Shown: positions 8,780-17,113, counted from the stretch's first letter. The stretch: DNA of 17,129 bases from an uncultured Verrucomicrobiota bacterium (GCA_946482165.1 CAMLQS010000077.1:1-17129), one strand, 5' to 3'. Translations and numbers: made by a program. The notes: generated by a model not told the origin, from the sequence alone.

Positions 8780-8794
8780 CCCGCTTCCTGCGGG
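8780..8794 (-). terminator. Possible terminator of the META lipoprotein gene
   Basis: CCCGC (8780-8784) and GCGGG (8790-8794) form a 5-bp stem with a TTCCT loop just downstream of the minus-strand META gene. Read on the minus strand it is followed by CGATCAGTTTT, a weak and displaced T run. It could act as a weak terminator for that gene. Confidence 0.35.
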
Positions 8795-8802
8795 TATCGC
8801 CC

Positions 8803-9306
8803 CTATTTCACGAGCTCGGGCTTGGCCGGATCAAAAACGGCCGCGCGCTTCTCTCCCGACGTAAGCAGAATCAGCCGCTCCCCGTCCTGCCGCCAGGCGA
8901 CCACACGGCTCAACACCTGCGTGTAGCGTTGCTCCGCCGCCATGATCGTCTCCGGACCGATTCGCCGTGTCAGAGCCAGCGGCCCGAAACTCAGCTCGGC
9001 GTCGTATTGCTGATAGCGACCTCCAAAACGATTCACGCCCGCGTTGCCCGTGGCGCCCAGCCCCTCCTTGCCGAAGCTCAGGCTTTGCGGCGACCAGCCC
9101 GACGGAGGTGTCTGCACCGCCTCGCCATCGAGCTCCGCCAACACCCAGGAAGTGCCCGCGAGTTCCTTAATCACCTTGATCTTAGGCGCGAGCTCCGCAG
9201 TCGCCCCTGGAGCGGTGTCCACGGCACGCGGCTGAGGCCGCGAAGCGCAGGCGGCAAGGCCCAGGGCGGTAAAAACAAGAAAGAGACCCAAGTTTTTGGC
9301 TTTCAT
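8803..9306 (-). CDS. META-domain lipoprotein (HslJ-like)
   Basis: This 167-residue predicted lipoprotein starts at the ATG at 9306, giving MKAKNLGLFLVFTALGLAAC with Cys20 as the lipidated residue. An in-frame ATG five codons upstream (9321) would only lengthen the n-region. The mature part has a META/HslJ-like pattern: L-x-G-T-x-W at the start (ELAGTSWVLAELDG), a GNAGVNRFGGRY segment matching the usual G-x-x-G-CN-x-F/Y-G-x-Y block with the cysteine replaced by valine, ALTRR, and a C-terminal strand pair (GERLILLTSGEKRAAVF). Such proteins are envelope-located and linked to novobiocin or heat-stress phenotypes in E. coli HslJ; the molecular function is not known. It converges on hemL and diverges from comEC. 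Confidence 0.82.
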   Translation of the reverse strand: MKAKNLGLFLVFTALGLAACASRPQPRAVDTAPGATAELAPKIKVIKELAGTSWVLAELDGEAVQTPPSGWSPQSLSFGKEGLGATGNAGVNRFGGRYQQYDAELSFGPLALTRRIGPETIMAAEQRYTQVLSRVVAWRQDGERLILLTSGEKRAAVFDPAKPELVK

Positions 9307-9583
9307 GAGAGTGGAGGCCACAGTTAAGCGCCGCCCCCGCGAATGCGCAATCGGTTCCCGCTCCGATACTCAAGCACCGTTCGGCAGGCGATCCCGCCCC
9401 GCCAAGGAAGCGCGTTTGCCGTTATCAGCCCCGCCACCCCGCACACGAGCACGACGCGGGATCGCACGGAAACGGCCCTCCCAAGGCACCTCAGCCGCGG
9501 CAGCCACGCCGCAAGGTTCAAAATCTTTCCTATCTGCGCCTTGCAGTATTTACACATTCTTGGCACTCGCGTGGGCACTTACA
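9307..9583. other. Divergent intergenic region between META lipoprotein and comEC
   Basis: This 277-bp stretch holds no gene I can support. The comEC frame is open through it, but the translation is arginine- and serine-rich with no family similarity. The comEC-proximal part (9541-9583) is less GC-rich and contains TTGCAG, TTGGCA and TACAAT. I could not pair any of them at normal promoter spacing upstream of the start, so promoters for both genes are expected here but not located. Confidence 0.4.
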
Positions 9584-11257
9584 ATGACGCCCCGCAGCCT
9601 CACGCATCGCGCCCCGCTGCTCGCGCCATTGCTCGCTTGGATTTTCGGAGCGGCGCTCGCCCACGCCGGCCACGCACCCACCCGAGCCGCCCCGCTGCTG
9701 ATAACCGCGCTCACCGGCCTCGCCATCGCGTGGTGGGCGCTTTTCCGCGAACGAGGCGCCGCCGTCCGGATCGTGGGCGCAACCGCGCTCAGTCTGGCCG
9801 TCGCGTCGGCGGGGGCGCTCCGCACCGGCCAGGAGCGGGCCCGTCTTTCCGATTGGGACGCCCTCGGGCTGCCGCCGCGCGAAGCACGCTTGGAACTGCG
9901 CATCGAGCGGCTCTTTGCCTCAGGCGAGCCGGGGCGCGCCGTCGGTCTCGCCCGCGTGGTCGGCTCCGATGCGCACCTCTCGGACTTGCGCGGCCAGCGT
10001 ATCAGCTTTTCCACGACTTGGCCGGACGCCGACAATGAGGGCCCTCTTCGCGGCGCCGATTTCACCGCGCTCGGTCTGCTTTCCCCGCTGCCATTCGCAC
10101 CGCCGGCGGGCTCCTTCGACCGGTTCCTCGCGGACGAGGGCGTCAACTTCGCCTTCTCCCGAGGGCGTCTTGAAGGCGAGGTGCGGCCCGCGAGCGCCTG
10201 GTCGCGGTTCTGCGGCGGCGCCGCCGCCCGGCTGGAGCGAATCCTGCGCGCCGGCCTCGGCGGCGACAAGGCCCCGCTCGCCGACCTCTATGTCGCAATG
10301 ATGCTGGGACAGAAACAGGCGCTCAGCCACGAGCAGAAAGACTGGTTCGTGCGCAGCGGCACCATGCATCTCTTCGCGATAAGCGGCCTCCACATCGCCG
10401 CCATCGCGCTCGCGTTCAACACGCTCCTCTCCCTCGCCCGCGTCCCTGAGCGCGCGCGCTTCGTCGCCGGAACCGCCTTGCTCTGGCTGTATGTCGACAT
10501 CACCGGCGGCGAGGCGTCCGCGATCCGCGCCTTCTGGATGATCACCTGCCTGCTCGGCGCCCGCCTGCTTCGTGCGCCGTCCAACAGCCTCTCGGCCCTG
10601 GTCGCCTCCGCGCTCGGCGTCCTGGTCGTTTCGCCGCACCAGCTCTTCGGCGCCGGCTTTCTGATGAGCTACGGCATCGTGGCGGCGCTGCTGCTCTATG
10701 GCGTTCCCTTGCAGGAAAAATGGCACTCGGCGTGGCAGCCTTGGGCCAATCTTCCGCCCGAGTCGCGGGGCTGGTTGCGCAACATCTACGAGGACGCGGG
10801 ACGTTGCGTGCTCGCCGCCGTCGCGCTCGGGCTTGCCGCGACGCTTGTCGGGACGCCCGCCGCCCTCGCCTTCTTCGGTTTGGTCGCGCCGGGGGGCTTC
10901 TTCGTGAACCTTCTGCTCATCCCGGCCTCCTCTTTGGTCCTGTTTGCGGGGTTGGCCTCGCTGATCGTCGGCTTGCTCGGCCTCGCGCCGCTCGCGGTTT
11001 TGTTCAATCACGCGGGCGCGCTCATCCTAGCCATCATGGAGTCCGTCGTCGCCTCCTCCCTCCAGGTGCCCGGCATGTCTTGGCCCGCCAAGTTCGAGCC
11101 CCCTTGGATGGCCGCCACCGCGGGCGTCGGGCTGCTCACGCTGCTCGCCATCGGCTACGTGCTGAGGTGGCCGCGTCGCGCCGGCGCCTACTGGCTTCCC
11201 TACGTGGCGCTCGCGCTCGTGCTCTGTCTCGCGGTGACACGCGTCGCAACCCCATGA
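9584..11257 (+). CDS. comEC: ComEC/Rec2-family DNA uptake channel
   Basis: This 557-residue polytopic membrane protein belongs to the ComEC/Rec2 family, which carries single-stranded DNA across the inner membrane in natural transformation. Residues 1-70 contain two to three membrane helices, followed by a soluble segment (about 80-210, DUF4131-like, with repeated R-G-x-S/D patterns). The Competence domain begins near M239 (MLGQKQALSHEQKDWF) and includes the signature FAISGLHIAAIAL (ISGLH at 266-270), with many helices to the C terminus. The protein stops there: the C-terminal metallo-beta-lactamase domain of longer homologues is absent, as in a known class of shorter members. I chose ATG 9584 because the upstream extension is low-complexity. 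It is convergent with clpP; its TGA overlaps the A run of the clpP terminator. It may instead act in general membrane transport if competence genes are lacking. Confidence 0.9.
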   Translation: MTPRSLTHRAPLLAPLLAWIFGAALAHAGHAPTRAAPLLITALTGLAIAWWALFRERGAAVRIVGATALSLAVASAGALRTGQERARLSDWDALGLPPREARLELRIERLFASGEPGRAVGLARVVGSDAHLSDLRGQRISFSTTWPDADNEGPLRGADFTALGLLSPLPFAPPAGSFDRFLADEGVNFAFSRGRLEGEVRPASAWSRFCGGAAARLERILRAGLGGDKAPLADLYVAMMLGQKQALSHEQKDWFVRSGTMHLFAISGLHIAAIALAFNTLLSLARVPERARFVAGTALLWLYVDITGGEASAIRAFWMITCLLGARLLRAPSNSLSALVASALGVLVVSPHQLFGAGFLMSYGIVAALLLYGVPLQEKWHSAWQPWANLPPESRGWLRNIYEDAGRCVLAAVALGLAATLVGTPAALAFFGLVAPGGFFVNLLLIPASSLVLFAGLASLIVGLLGLAPLAVLFNHAGALILAIMESVVASSLQVPGMSWPAKFEPPWMAATAGVGLLTLLAIGYVLRWPRRAGAYWLPYVALALVLCLAVTRVATP

Positions 11258-11285
11258 AAAAGCCCGCCTCTTCACGAGGCGGGCT
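11257..11285 (-). terminator. Intrinsic terminator of clpP
   Basis: AGCCCGCCTC (11261-11270) and GAGGCGGGCT (11276-11285) form a perfect 10-bp stem with a 5-nt loop. On the minus strand it is followed by TTTTT (11261-11257), a classical intrinsic terminator 20 nt beyond the clpP stop. The plus-strand flank lacks a T run, so it serves clpP rather than comEC. Confidence 0.9.
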
Positions 11286-11305
11286 CAAATAAGCTGATGC
11301 GCGAA

Positions 11306-11935
11306 TCAAGCCGCGACAGCCGATGATACGGGCGTGATGGCGCTGGTTTCCGCGGCGTTCTCGACGACGTGATCGACGATACCGTAGGCCTTCGCCTCGT
11401 GCGCGCTGAGGTAGTAGTCGCGGTCGGAATCCTTTTCGATCTGCTCGACCGTCTTGCCGGTGTGGCGGGCGATGACGTTGTTCAAGGTCTGGCGCCAGCG
11501 GATGATTTCCCTCGCGGCGATCGCGATATCGGCCGCCTGGCCGCCCGCGCCGCCGCTGGGCTGGTGAATCATTACGCGGCTGTGCGGAAGCGCGAAGCGT
11601 TTGCCCTTGGTGCCCGCGGCGAGAAGCACCGTCGCCATGCTCGCGGCCATGCCGATGCAGTAGGTCACCACGTCGCACTGGAGGAAGCGGATCGTGTCGT
11701 AGATCGCCATGCCGCCGGTGACGACGCCGCCGGGCGAGTTGATGTAAAGGTGGATATCCTTCTTCGGGTCTTCCATCTGGAGGAAGAGGAGCTGCGCGAT
11801 CACGACATTCGCGACGCCGTCGTCGATCGGGGTGCCGATGAAAATGATCCGGTCCTTCAATAGGCGGGAATAGATATCCATCGACCGTTCGACGCGGCCG
11901 TTGTTCTCGATCACCATCGGGACGTAGTAACTCAT
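11306..11935 (-). CDS. clpP: ATP-dependent Clp protease proteolytic subunit
   Basis: This 209-residue serine peptidase forms the double-heptamer chamber that degrades proteins fed by ClpX or ClpA/C ATPases. The catalytic triad is S99 ([11 protein letters not shown]), H124 (VMIHQPSGG) and D173 ([18 protein letters not shown]), with spacings of 25 and 49 as in E. coli ClpP. NSPGG (66-70) is the substrate-strand motif. The short N terminus ([14 protein letters not shown]) fits the family pattern Y-x-P-x-V-I-E. It lies downstream of tig on the same strand but is separated by 175 bp including the tig terminator, so it probably has its own promoter or relies on readthrough. No clpX follows; the next gene, comEC, is convergent. 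Confidence 0.97.
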   Translation of the reverse strand: MSYYVPMVIENNGRVERSMDIYSRLLKDRIIFIGTPIDDGVANVVIAQLLFLQMEDPKKDIHLYINSPGGVVTGGMAIYDTIRFLQCDVVTYCIGMAASMATVLLAAGTKGKRFALPHSRVMIHQPSGGAGGQAADIAIAAREIIRWRQTLNNVIARHTGKTVEQIEKDSDRDYYLSAHEAKAYGIVDHVVENAAETSAITPVSSAVAA

Positions 11936-12047
11936 AGGATGCGCCCAAATTCATCGCGTCCGCGCGGAAGGCAAGCGCGACAGCGCATCCGTGCCGCGCG
12001 CGTCGCCCCTTGCGGCGTTGCACCTCCGTCCGGCACGCATGGTCACG

Positions 12048-12082
12048 AAAAAGCCCCGCCCGCGAAATCGCGGAGCGGGGCT
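12048..12082 (-). terminator. Intrinsic terminator of tig
   Basis: AGCCCCGCCCGCG (12052-12064) pairs with CGCGGAGCGGGGCT (12069-12082) around an AAAT loop with one bulged base. On the minus strand the stem is followed by TTTTT (12052-12048). It lies about 30 nt past the tig stop and before clpP, so tig and clpP can be separate transcripts. Confidence 0.88.
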
Positions 12083-12110
12083 GGGAGATTTTCCGATGTC
12101 GCGTCTAGGC

Positions 12111-13436
12111 TCAGGCGCTCGCGGCGGCGGCCTCGGTCACGACGGCCTTCGAAACGATGAGGTCCAGGGCCTTGTCGAAGATGATGCTCTGCTGCACGGC
12201 GCGGAGGCGCTCGCGGTCGGTGCTGAGCTCCTTGACGAGCTTCTCGGGCTTGGTGCCGGTCCGCATCGACTGCTGATAGAGGAAGGTGTCGATGTCGGCG
12301 GCCTCGACCTGGAGCTTCTCCTGCTCGGCGATGCGGGCGAGGATGAGCTGGGTCTTCACGCGGCTCTCGGCGGCCTTCTTGGCGTTGGCGACGATGGAGT
12401 CCTTGTCCTTTTCAAACTGCTCCTGGGTCAGGCCGCGGCGTTGGTTCTCCTGAACAAACTGGCGGAGGACGGACTGGGTCTCCTGCTCGATGAGGCTCTC
12501 CGGCACGGGGAATTCGACCTTGGCGATGAGCGCCTCGACCACTTGGCGGCGCTTGCCCGAGGCGTTCTCGTAGTCTTTGCGGGCTTTGAGGTTGTTGCGG
12601 ACCTTGTCCTGGAGGCCGGCGAGATCGTCGACTTGGTTCGACTTGAAGAACTCCTCGTTGAGCTCGGGCAGCGCACGCTCGCGGATCTCGAGCACCTCGA
12701 CCGCGTAAACGGCGGTCTTGCCGGCGAGCGCCTCGGCGCCCTTGAAGTCGGCGGGGAAATTGACGGTGAGGTCCTTCTTGTCGCCGGTCTTCAGGCCGGC
12801 CAACTGCTTGCCGAGTCCGGGGATGAGGCCTTCGTTCTCGCCCTCAACCTCTTCCCAGGTCTGGGGCACCTTGCCATAGATCTGCTTGTCGGGAGCGATC
12901 TCAAGGATGGCTTTTCCGTCGACGGAACCCTCGTAGGAGAGCTTCACGTAATCGCCCTTTTGGGCGGCGCGCTCCACGGCCTTGAAATCGGCGCGCTCGC
13001 CGCGGAGGGCGTCGATCGCCTTGGAAACTTCCTCGTCGGTCGCTTCGACCGGAGTAACGGTCACGGGAATGCCGGCGAGCTCGGGGAGCTCGAAGCTCGG
13101 GCGGATGTCCACGGTGATGACGATGCCGGCGAACTTGTCGGGGGCGATGTCGCCCTCCTGCACGTTGACCACCTGAATGACATCCAGCTTCGACTCCTTG
13201 ATGCCGTCGCGGTAGGCCTTGCCGACGACCTTCTGCTTGAACTCGTCGTTCACCGCCTTGCCGAACTGCTTGAGCACGAGGTTCGCGGGCGCCTTGCCCG
13301 GACGGAAGCCGGGGATGCGCACCTGCTTCGAAACCTCGCCGATCACGGCTTGGTATTCGGCGGCGACTTCTTTGGCGTCAAAGTTGACGGTCAGGCTCTT
13401 GCGGGTGGGGGAGACGTCTTGGACTTGGATGTTCAC
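12111..13436 (-). CDS. tig: Trigger factor (ribosome-associated chaperone/prolyl isomerase)
   Basis: This 441-residue protein binds the ribosomal exit tunnel and assists folding of nascent chains. The ribosome-binding signature GFRPGKAP falls at residues 43-50 when translation starts at the GTG at 13436, the same position as in E. coli trigger factor; this decides the start. An ATG 14 codons upstream (13478) would add an unusual extension. The PPIase (FKBP-like) domain follows around 150-245, with KGDYVKLSYEGSVDGK at its start, and the helical C-terminal domain occupies the rest, rich in K, E and Q and ending in an alanine-rich tail. Length is close to the E. coli protein (432). It diverges from tsaB across 153 bp and is followed by its own terminator and then clpP. 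Confidence 0.95.
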   Translation of the reverse strand: MNIQVQDVSPTRKSLTVNFDAKEVAAEYQAVIGEVSKQVRIPGFRPGKAPANLVLKQFGKAVNDEFKQKVVGKAYRDGIKESKLDVIQVVNVQEGDIAPDKFAGIVITVDIRPSFELPELAGIPVTVTPVEATDEEVSKAIDALRGERADFKAVERAAQKGDYVKLSYEGSVDGKAILEIAPDKQIYGKVPQTWEEVEGENEGLIPGLGKQLAGLKTGDKKDLTVNFPADFKGAEALAGKTAVYAVEVLEIRERALPELNEEFFKSNQVDDLAGLQDKVRNNLKARKDYENASGKRRQVVEALIAKVEFPVPESLIEQETQSVLRQFVQENQRRGLTQEQFEKDKDSIVANAKKAAESRVKTQLILARIAEQEKLQVEAADIDTFLYQQSMRTGTKPEKLVKELSTDRERLRAVQQSIIFDKALDLIVSKAVVTEAAAASA

Positions 13437-13589
13437 GGTGCTAAAAATGGAGAGGGTTTCTTCGGGTGAATCTGGCACGCTACGCGGCGGCGCAAAACGC
13501 GGTCAATGCCTGATTCTCCTCGGAGACATCCCCCGGATTCTCGCGCTTGCGGAAGACCCGGCGGAGGCGCTTGCTCCCGGTCTTTTCCC

Positions 13590-14285
13590 GTGCCGAGCCT
13601 CCGTCAACTCCTCGCCCGCCACTCCGCCTTCTTGGTGGTCGATAGCTGCTCCCCCCGTGTGGAGGCCGCCCTCTGGATAAACGGCGCAAGCGAACCGGTC
13701 GCCGTCGCCTCCATCGAGGGCGAGGCGTCGTCCGCGATTCCGGTCGCGGTCGCCGGGGTGCTCGCCCAACCCGCAGCCGCGGGGAAAAAAATCGCCGACC
13801 TTGACGCCATCGCCTTCTGCGACGGGCCCGGCTCGGTGCTGGGCGTTCGGCTCGCCGCCGCGAGCTTGCGGACTTGGCGGGCCGTCAAACCCGGCCTCTC
13901 GCTCTACTCTTTTCACAGCCTGCCGCTTCTCGCCGTCGCCCACCCGGGCGTCACCATAATCTCCGACGCCCGACGCGACACCTGGCATGCCGCGCGCGCG
14001 ACCGCGCCCCGCGAACTCGTCCGCGTGCCGAGCGCCGACCTCGTCTCGCTGGGCGCCCTTGGCACGCCGGACAACTTCCGCCGTTGGTCGGCCCTGCCCG
14101 CCGGAGTCGAGCCACGCGCCCTGGCCTGGTCGGCGGCCAAACTCCTCGGCGCCGTTCCCGACGAGCCGTTTTTCCGCGAGTCGCCCGAGCCCGACGCCTT
14201 CATGCACGAGCAACCCAGCTACGTCGCGTGGACGCCGCAGGTTCACCAGGCGCCGTCCTCCGCGCCGGCCACGCCCGCCCGATGA
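13590..14285 (+). CDS. tsaB: tRNA threonylcarbamoyladenosine biosynthesis protein TsaB-like
   Basis: This 231-residue protein of the ASKHA fold matches TsaB (YeaZ), the partner of TsaD in making t6A37 on ANN-decoding tRNAs. Family features are an N-terminal strand FLVVDSCSPRVEAALW (14-29) in place of the usual LAIDTS segment, DAIAFCDGPGSVLGVRLAA (72-90) corresponding to the G-P-G-S-F/x-T/x-G-x-R-x-G motif, and SDARRDTWHAA (125-135) corresponding to DARxxEVY. No ATG is available near the conserved start, so I chose the GTG at 13590; the frame is open further upstream without similarity. The sequence is more divergent than usual, notably VLG for FTG. Its TGA overlaps the alr ATG as ATGA, suggesting coupled translation. 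tsaD, tsaC and tsaE are not in the window. Confidence 0.78.
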   Translation: MPSLRQLLARHSAFLVVDSCSPRVEAALWINGASEPVAVASIEGEASSAIPVAVAGVLAQPAAAGKKIADLDAIAFCDGPGSVLGVRLAAASLRTWRAVKPGLSLYSFHSLPLLAVAHPGVTIISDARRDTWHAARATAPRELVRVPSADLVSLGALGTPDNFRRWSALPAGVEPRALAWSAAKLLGAVPDEPFFRESPEPDAFMHEQPSYVAWTPQVHQAPSSAPATPAR

Positions 14286-15439
14286 GTGCGCCCGCGACCT
14301 TGCCGCATCGTTGCTGGGCCGAGATCGACCTGGCGGCGCTGGAGCGCAATCTCCACCGCATTCGCGCCGCGTTGCCGCCGCACATGCGCTACGTCGCCGT
14401 CGTGAAGGCCGACGCCTACGGCCACGGTCTGCCGCAGATCGCGGCGCGCCTCATGCATTCGGGCGCCGATCTCTTTGCCGTCGCCAACCTCGCCGAGGCC
14501 GCCGCGCTGCGCGAGATCGGTCCCGACTGGCCCATCCTCGTCCTCGGCGCGCTCCTGCCCGAGGAGATGCGTCTCGCACCGGAATACGACATCGCCGCCA
14601 CCGTCTCCTCGGTCGACGAAGTCGAGCGGCTCGACCGCGCCGCGGCCGCCGCCCGCCGGCACGTGGACGTGCACCTCAAAATCGACACCGGCATGGGCCG
14701 CCTCGGCGCCTGGCACGAAGAAGTCGCCCCGGTCTACCGCGCGATCATCAACGCCGCCTACCTCCGGCTGGCCGGCATCTACACGCATTTTTCCAGTTCC
14801 GACGACGACGCGGATTTCACCGCCGAACAACGCCATCGTTTCCTCGCTGCGCTTAAAACCCAGTGCCCGGGAATCGAGTCCCTGCGCGAACGCCTCCTCA
14901 TCCACGCCGATAACAGCGCCGGCCTCGACACAATCGAGCAGGCGGGTCCCTTCAACGCCGTGCGCGTCGGCCTCCTCCAGTTCGGGATTCGCCCGGTCGC
15001 AAACTCGCTCCTTTCGGGCGTGCCCGCCGAGCCGGTCTTCAGCTTCCGCACCCGCGTCGGCCTCGTAAAACGCCTCCCCGCCGGCACGGGCATCAGCTAC
15101 GGACGCACGCATGTGCTGAACCGCGACTCGCGCGTCGCAATCCTCACCGCCGGCTACGGCGACGGCATCCCGCGAGCGGTGAGCAATCGCGGAGAGGTCC
15201 TCGTTCGCGGATGCCGTTGCCCGATCATCGGGCGCGTCACGATGGACCAAACGATCATCGACGTGACCGACTTGCCCGAAGCCGCTCCCGGCGACGAGGC
15301 CGTGATCGTCGGGCGCCAGGCCGGCGCAGAAATTCTGCTCACCGAGTTCAGCCGTCTCGCGGAAACGATTCCGTGGGAAACCCTTTGCTCGGTCACGAAA
15401 CGCGTTCCCCGCCATTACCGGACCTCGCTCGGCGTTTGA
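14282..15439 (+). CDS. alr: Alanine racemase
   Basis: This 385-residue PLP enzyme interconverts L- and D-alanine, supplying D-alanine for peptidoglycan. The PLP lysine is K42 in VVKADAYGHG (40-49). The second catalytic base is Y273 in GISYGRTH (270-277). Other family blocks are KIDTGMGRLG (133-142), IYTHFSSSD (166-174), the phosphate-binding RVGLLQFGIRP (228-238, with FGIRP in place of the common YGxxP), and GRVTMDQTIIDVTD (317-330). The length is standard and nothing is missing. The start is fixed by the ATGA overlap with tsaB and by the family N terminus (WAEIDLAALERN). Pairing with tsaB in an operon is a layout I can see but not explain functionally. Confidence 0.96.
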   Translation: MSAPATLPHRCWAEIDLAALERNLHRIRAALPPHMRYVAVVKADAYGHGLPQIAARLMHSGADLFAVANLAEAAALREIGPDWPILVLGALLPEEMRLAPEYDIAATVSSVDEVERLDRAAAAARRHVDVHLKIDTGMGRLGAWHEEVAPVYRAIINAAYLRLAGIYTHFSSSDDDADFTAEQRHRFLAALKTQCPGIESLRERLLIHADNSAGLDTIEQAGPFNAVRVGLLQFGIRPVANSLLSGVPAEPVFSFRTRVGLVKRLPAGTGISYGRTHVLNRDSRVAILTAGYGDGIPRAVSNRGEVLVRGCRCPIIGRVTMDQTIIDVTDLPEAAPGDEAVIVGRQAGAEILLTEFSRLAETIPWETLCSVTKRVPRHYRTSLGV

Positions 15440-15462
15440 TTCGGACCTCCTCGGTTGTTGGT

Positions 15463-15516
15463 CCAGATAGGGAGGCGCCCCCGGGCGAGAAACCTCGCGC
15501 TTCCCACCGCGTCTGG
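15463..15516 (+). other. Possible structured RNA/terminator region after alr
   Basis: Between alr and the DUF1800 gene, GGGAGGCGC (15470-15478) can pair with GCGCTTCCC (15497-15505) over nine positions including one G-U. An outer CCAGA/TCTGG pair (15463-15467, 15512-15516) could extend the fold, and an inner GCGAG/CTCGC hairpin competes with it. The T content downstream is weak (GGTCTTA), so termination is uncertain. Confidence 0.3.
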
Positions 15517-15536
15517 TCTTAATCCAAGCCCGCCCC

Positions 15537-17033
15537 ATGTCCGTCCCGTCGATTGCCCCTCACGAGGCTTGGAAGCCGCTCCCCGCCTCCGCCTGGAACG
15601 CCGATCTCGCCCGCCATTTGCTTCGTCGCGCCGGCTGGGCCGCCCGCCCCGACGAAGTCGCGCGCGCCGTCGACGACGGCCTTCCCGCGACCCTCGAACG
15701 CCTTTTCCCCGCGGCCCCTCCGGCGCTCGACCGGCCGGTGTTCCTCTCCCGCGCAAATGAACGCATCGCCGAACTGCCGCCGCTGAAACGCGCCGCGCCC
15801 ACGCCCGAGGACCGGCAAGGCCTCGACCGCGAGGAACGAGAGCTCAACCGCGTCGCCAGCGCCGAACTCGCATTCAAATGGCTTCAGGCCGCCGCCGACC
15901 CCGCCCGATCGGCCTACGAAAAGTGGCTCCTTTTTCTCTCGGACGTCTACGTCGTCAGCTTCGAGAAGGTCCGCCGCGCCGAGTTCATCTACCGCCACCT
16001 CGACATCCTGCGCTCCGGCGGCGCAGGCCCCGCGCCCGCCATTGCCAAAGCCGTCTCGCGCTCGCCCGCGATGATCGACTATCTGGACCTCAACCGCAGC
16101 TCCCGGCGCGCCCCCAACGAAAATTTCGCGCGCGAACTCTTCGAGCTATTCACCCTCGGCGAGGGCAACTACACCGAGGACGACATCAAGCAGGCCGCCC
16201 GCGCCTTTACCGGTTACCGCTTCAACCTGCAGGACGGCTTCCGTCTCGCCATGCGGGACCATGACACCGCCGACAAAAAGATCTTCGGCAAGACCGCTCC
16301 TTTCAATGGCGACGAGGTGATCGACTTGACCTACGCCCAACCCGCCGCGGCCACCTTCCTCCCGCGCGAGATGGCGCGCTTCTACCTCACCGACCAGTCG
16401 CTGCCACGGGAGTTCTTCGCCCCTCTCGGCGAAACTTGGCGCGCCTCGGGGTTTAATCTTCGCGAGCTCTGCCTGCGCTTCTTCGGTTCGCTCGTCTTTT
16501 ACCACCCGGATTACCGCGCCAACTTCATCAAGAGCCCGATCCACTACTACCTCGGCCTCGTGCAAGACCTCGGGCTCGATGTCATTCCGCTCGAGCGCAC
16601 CACCCTCCAGCCGCTGCGCCAGATGGGCCAGCAGATGTTCCAGCCTCCCAACGTCCGCGGCTGGGTGGGCGGACGCCTCTGGATCAACTCCTCCACGCTC
16701 GCCGCCCGCCGCCAGCTCGCGCAAACCCTCTGCTCCCCGCTCGACCAGGACCGCCTAAACGCCGACGAGAAATTCGAGCTCGAGGCCGCGCGCGACGCCG
16801 GACGACGCCGCTTCACCGTGGATGACGAGCGCATCCAGGCCTTCGTCACCCTCGGCCCCCGCGGCATCGCCGACCGCCTGTGCGACTTCTTCCTGCCCGG
16901 CCGCGTCGACGACGGCTACCGCTCCGCCCTCGTCGACTACCTCTCCGCCGCCCCCGACGAGGCCGCCTTCGAGGACCGCGCCCGCCGCGCCGCCATCGCC
17001 GTCCTCCAATCCCCCGAGTATCAACTCTGCTGA
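15537..17033 (+). CDS. DUF1800 family protein
   Basis: This 498-residue protein belongs to the DUF1800 family, which has no established biochemical activity. Diagnostic blocks are the N-terminal HLLRRAGWAARPDEV (27-41), the WLLFLSDVYVVSFEKV stretch (about 129-144) in the usual W-x-N/D-H-F region, the hallmark NENFARELFELFTLGEGNYTEDD segment (about 193-215) with AARAFTGYRF after it, the PxNVRGWxGG-like PPNVRGWVGGRLWIN (about 374-388), and the C-terminal AVLQSPEYQL ending. It has no clear signal peptide. In many Planctomycetes and Verrucomicrobia a DUF1501 gene follows; the window ends 96 nt after the stop, so this cannot be checked. The ATG at 15537 follows a C-rich stretch without a Shine-Dalgarno. 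Confidence 0.92.
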   Translation: MSVPSIAPHEAWKPLPASAWNADLARHLLRRAGWAARPDEVARAVDDGLPATLERLFPAAPPALDRPVFLSRANERIAELPPLKRAAPTPEDRQGLDREERELNRVASAELAFKWLQAAADPARSAYEKWLLFLSDVYVVSFEKVRRAEFIYRHLDILRSGGAGPAPAIAKAVSRSPAMIDYLDLNRSSRRAPNENFARELFELFTLGEGNYTEDDIKQAARAFTGYRFNLQDGFRLAMRDHDTADKKIFGKTAPFNGDEVIDLTYAQPAAATFLPREMARFYLTDQSLPREFFAPLGETWRASGFNLRELCLRFFGSLVFYHPDYRANFIKSPIHYYLGLVQDLGLDVIPLERTTLQPLRQMGQQMFQPPNVRGWVGGRLWINSSTLAARRQLAQTLCSPLDQDRLNADEKFELEAARDAGRRRFTVDDERIQAFVTLGPRGIADRLCDFFLPGRVDDGYRSALVDYLSAAPDEAAFEDRARRAAIAVLQSPEYQLC

Positions 17034-17080
17034 TACACCCGCCCCATAACAGTCCGTCCGCCGCCGCCCCACTCCGCCGC

Positions 17081-17113
17081 CATTGGTCATTGGACATTGG
17101 TCATTGGTCATTG
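17081..17113. repeat. CATTGGT heptamer tandem array
   Basis: Almost five tandem copies of a 7-bp unit lie near the right edge: CATTGGT, CATTGGA, CATTGGT, CATTGGT, then CATTG. The array starts 48 nt after the DUF1800 stop and is markedly A+T-richer than the surrounding C-rich DNA. On the minus strand it can be read as MTNDQ-type codons. What lies to its right is outside the window. Confidence 0.9.

Noticed and set aside
9560..9586. TTGGCA/TACAAT as a leaderless sigma-70 promoter of comEC
   Set aside because: The spacer is only 14 nt and the -10 candidate overlaps the start codon, so the transcript would begin inside the gene.
17081..17113. CATTGGT array as a CRISPR array
   Set aside because: The units are contiguous 7-mers with no spacers; no cas genes are present in the window.
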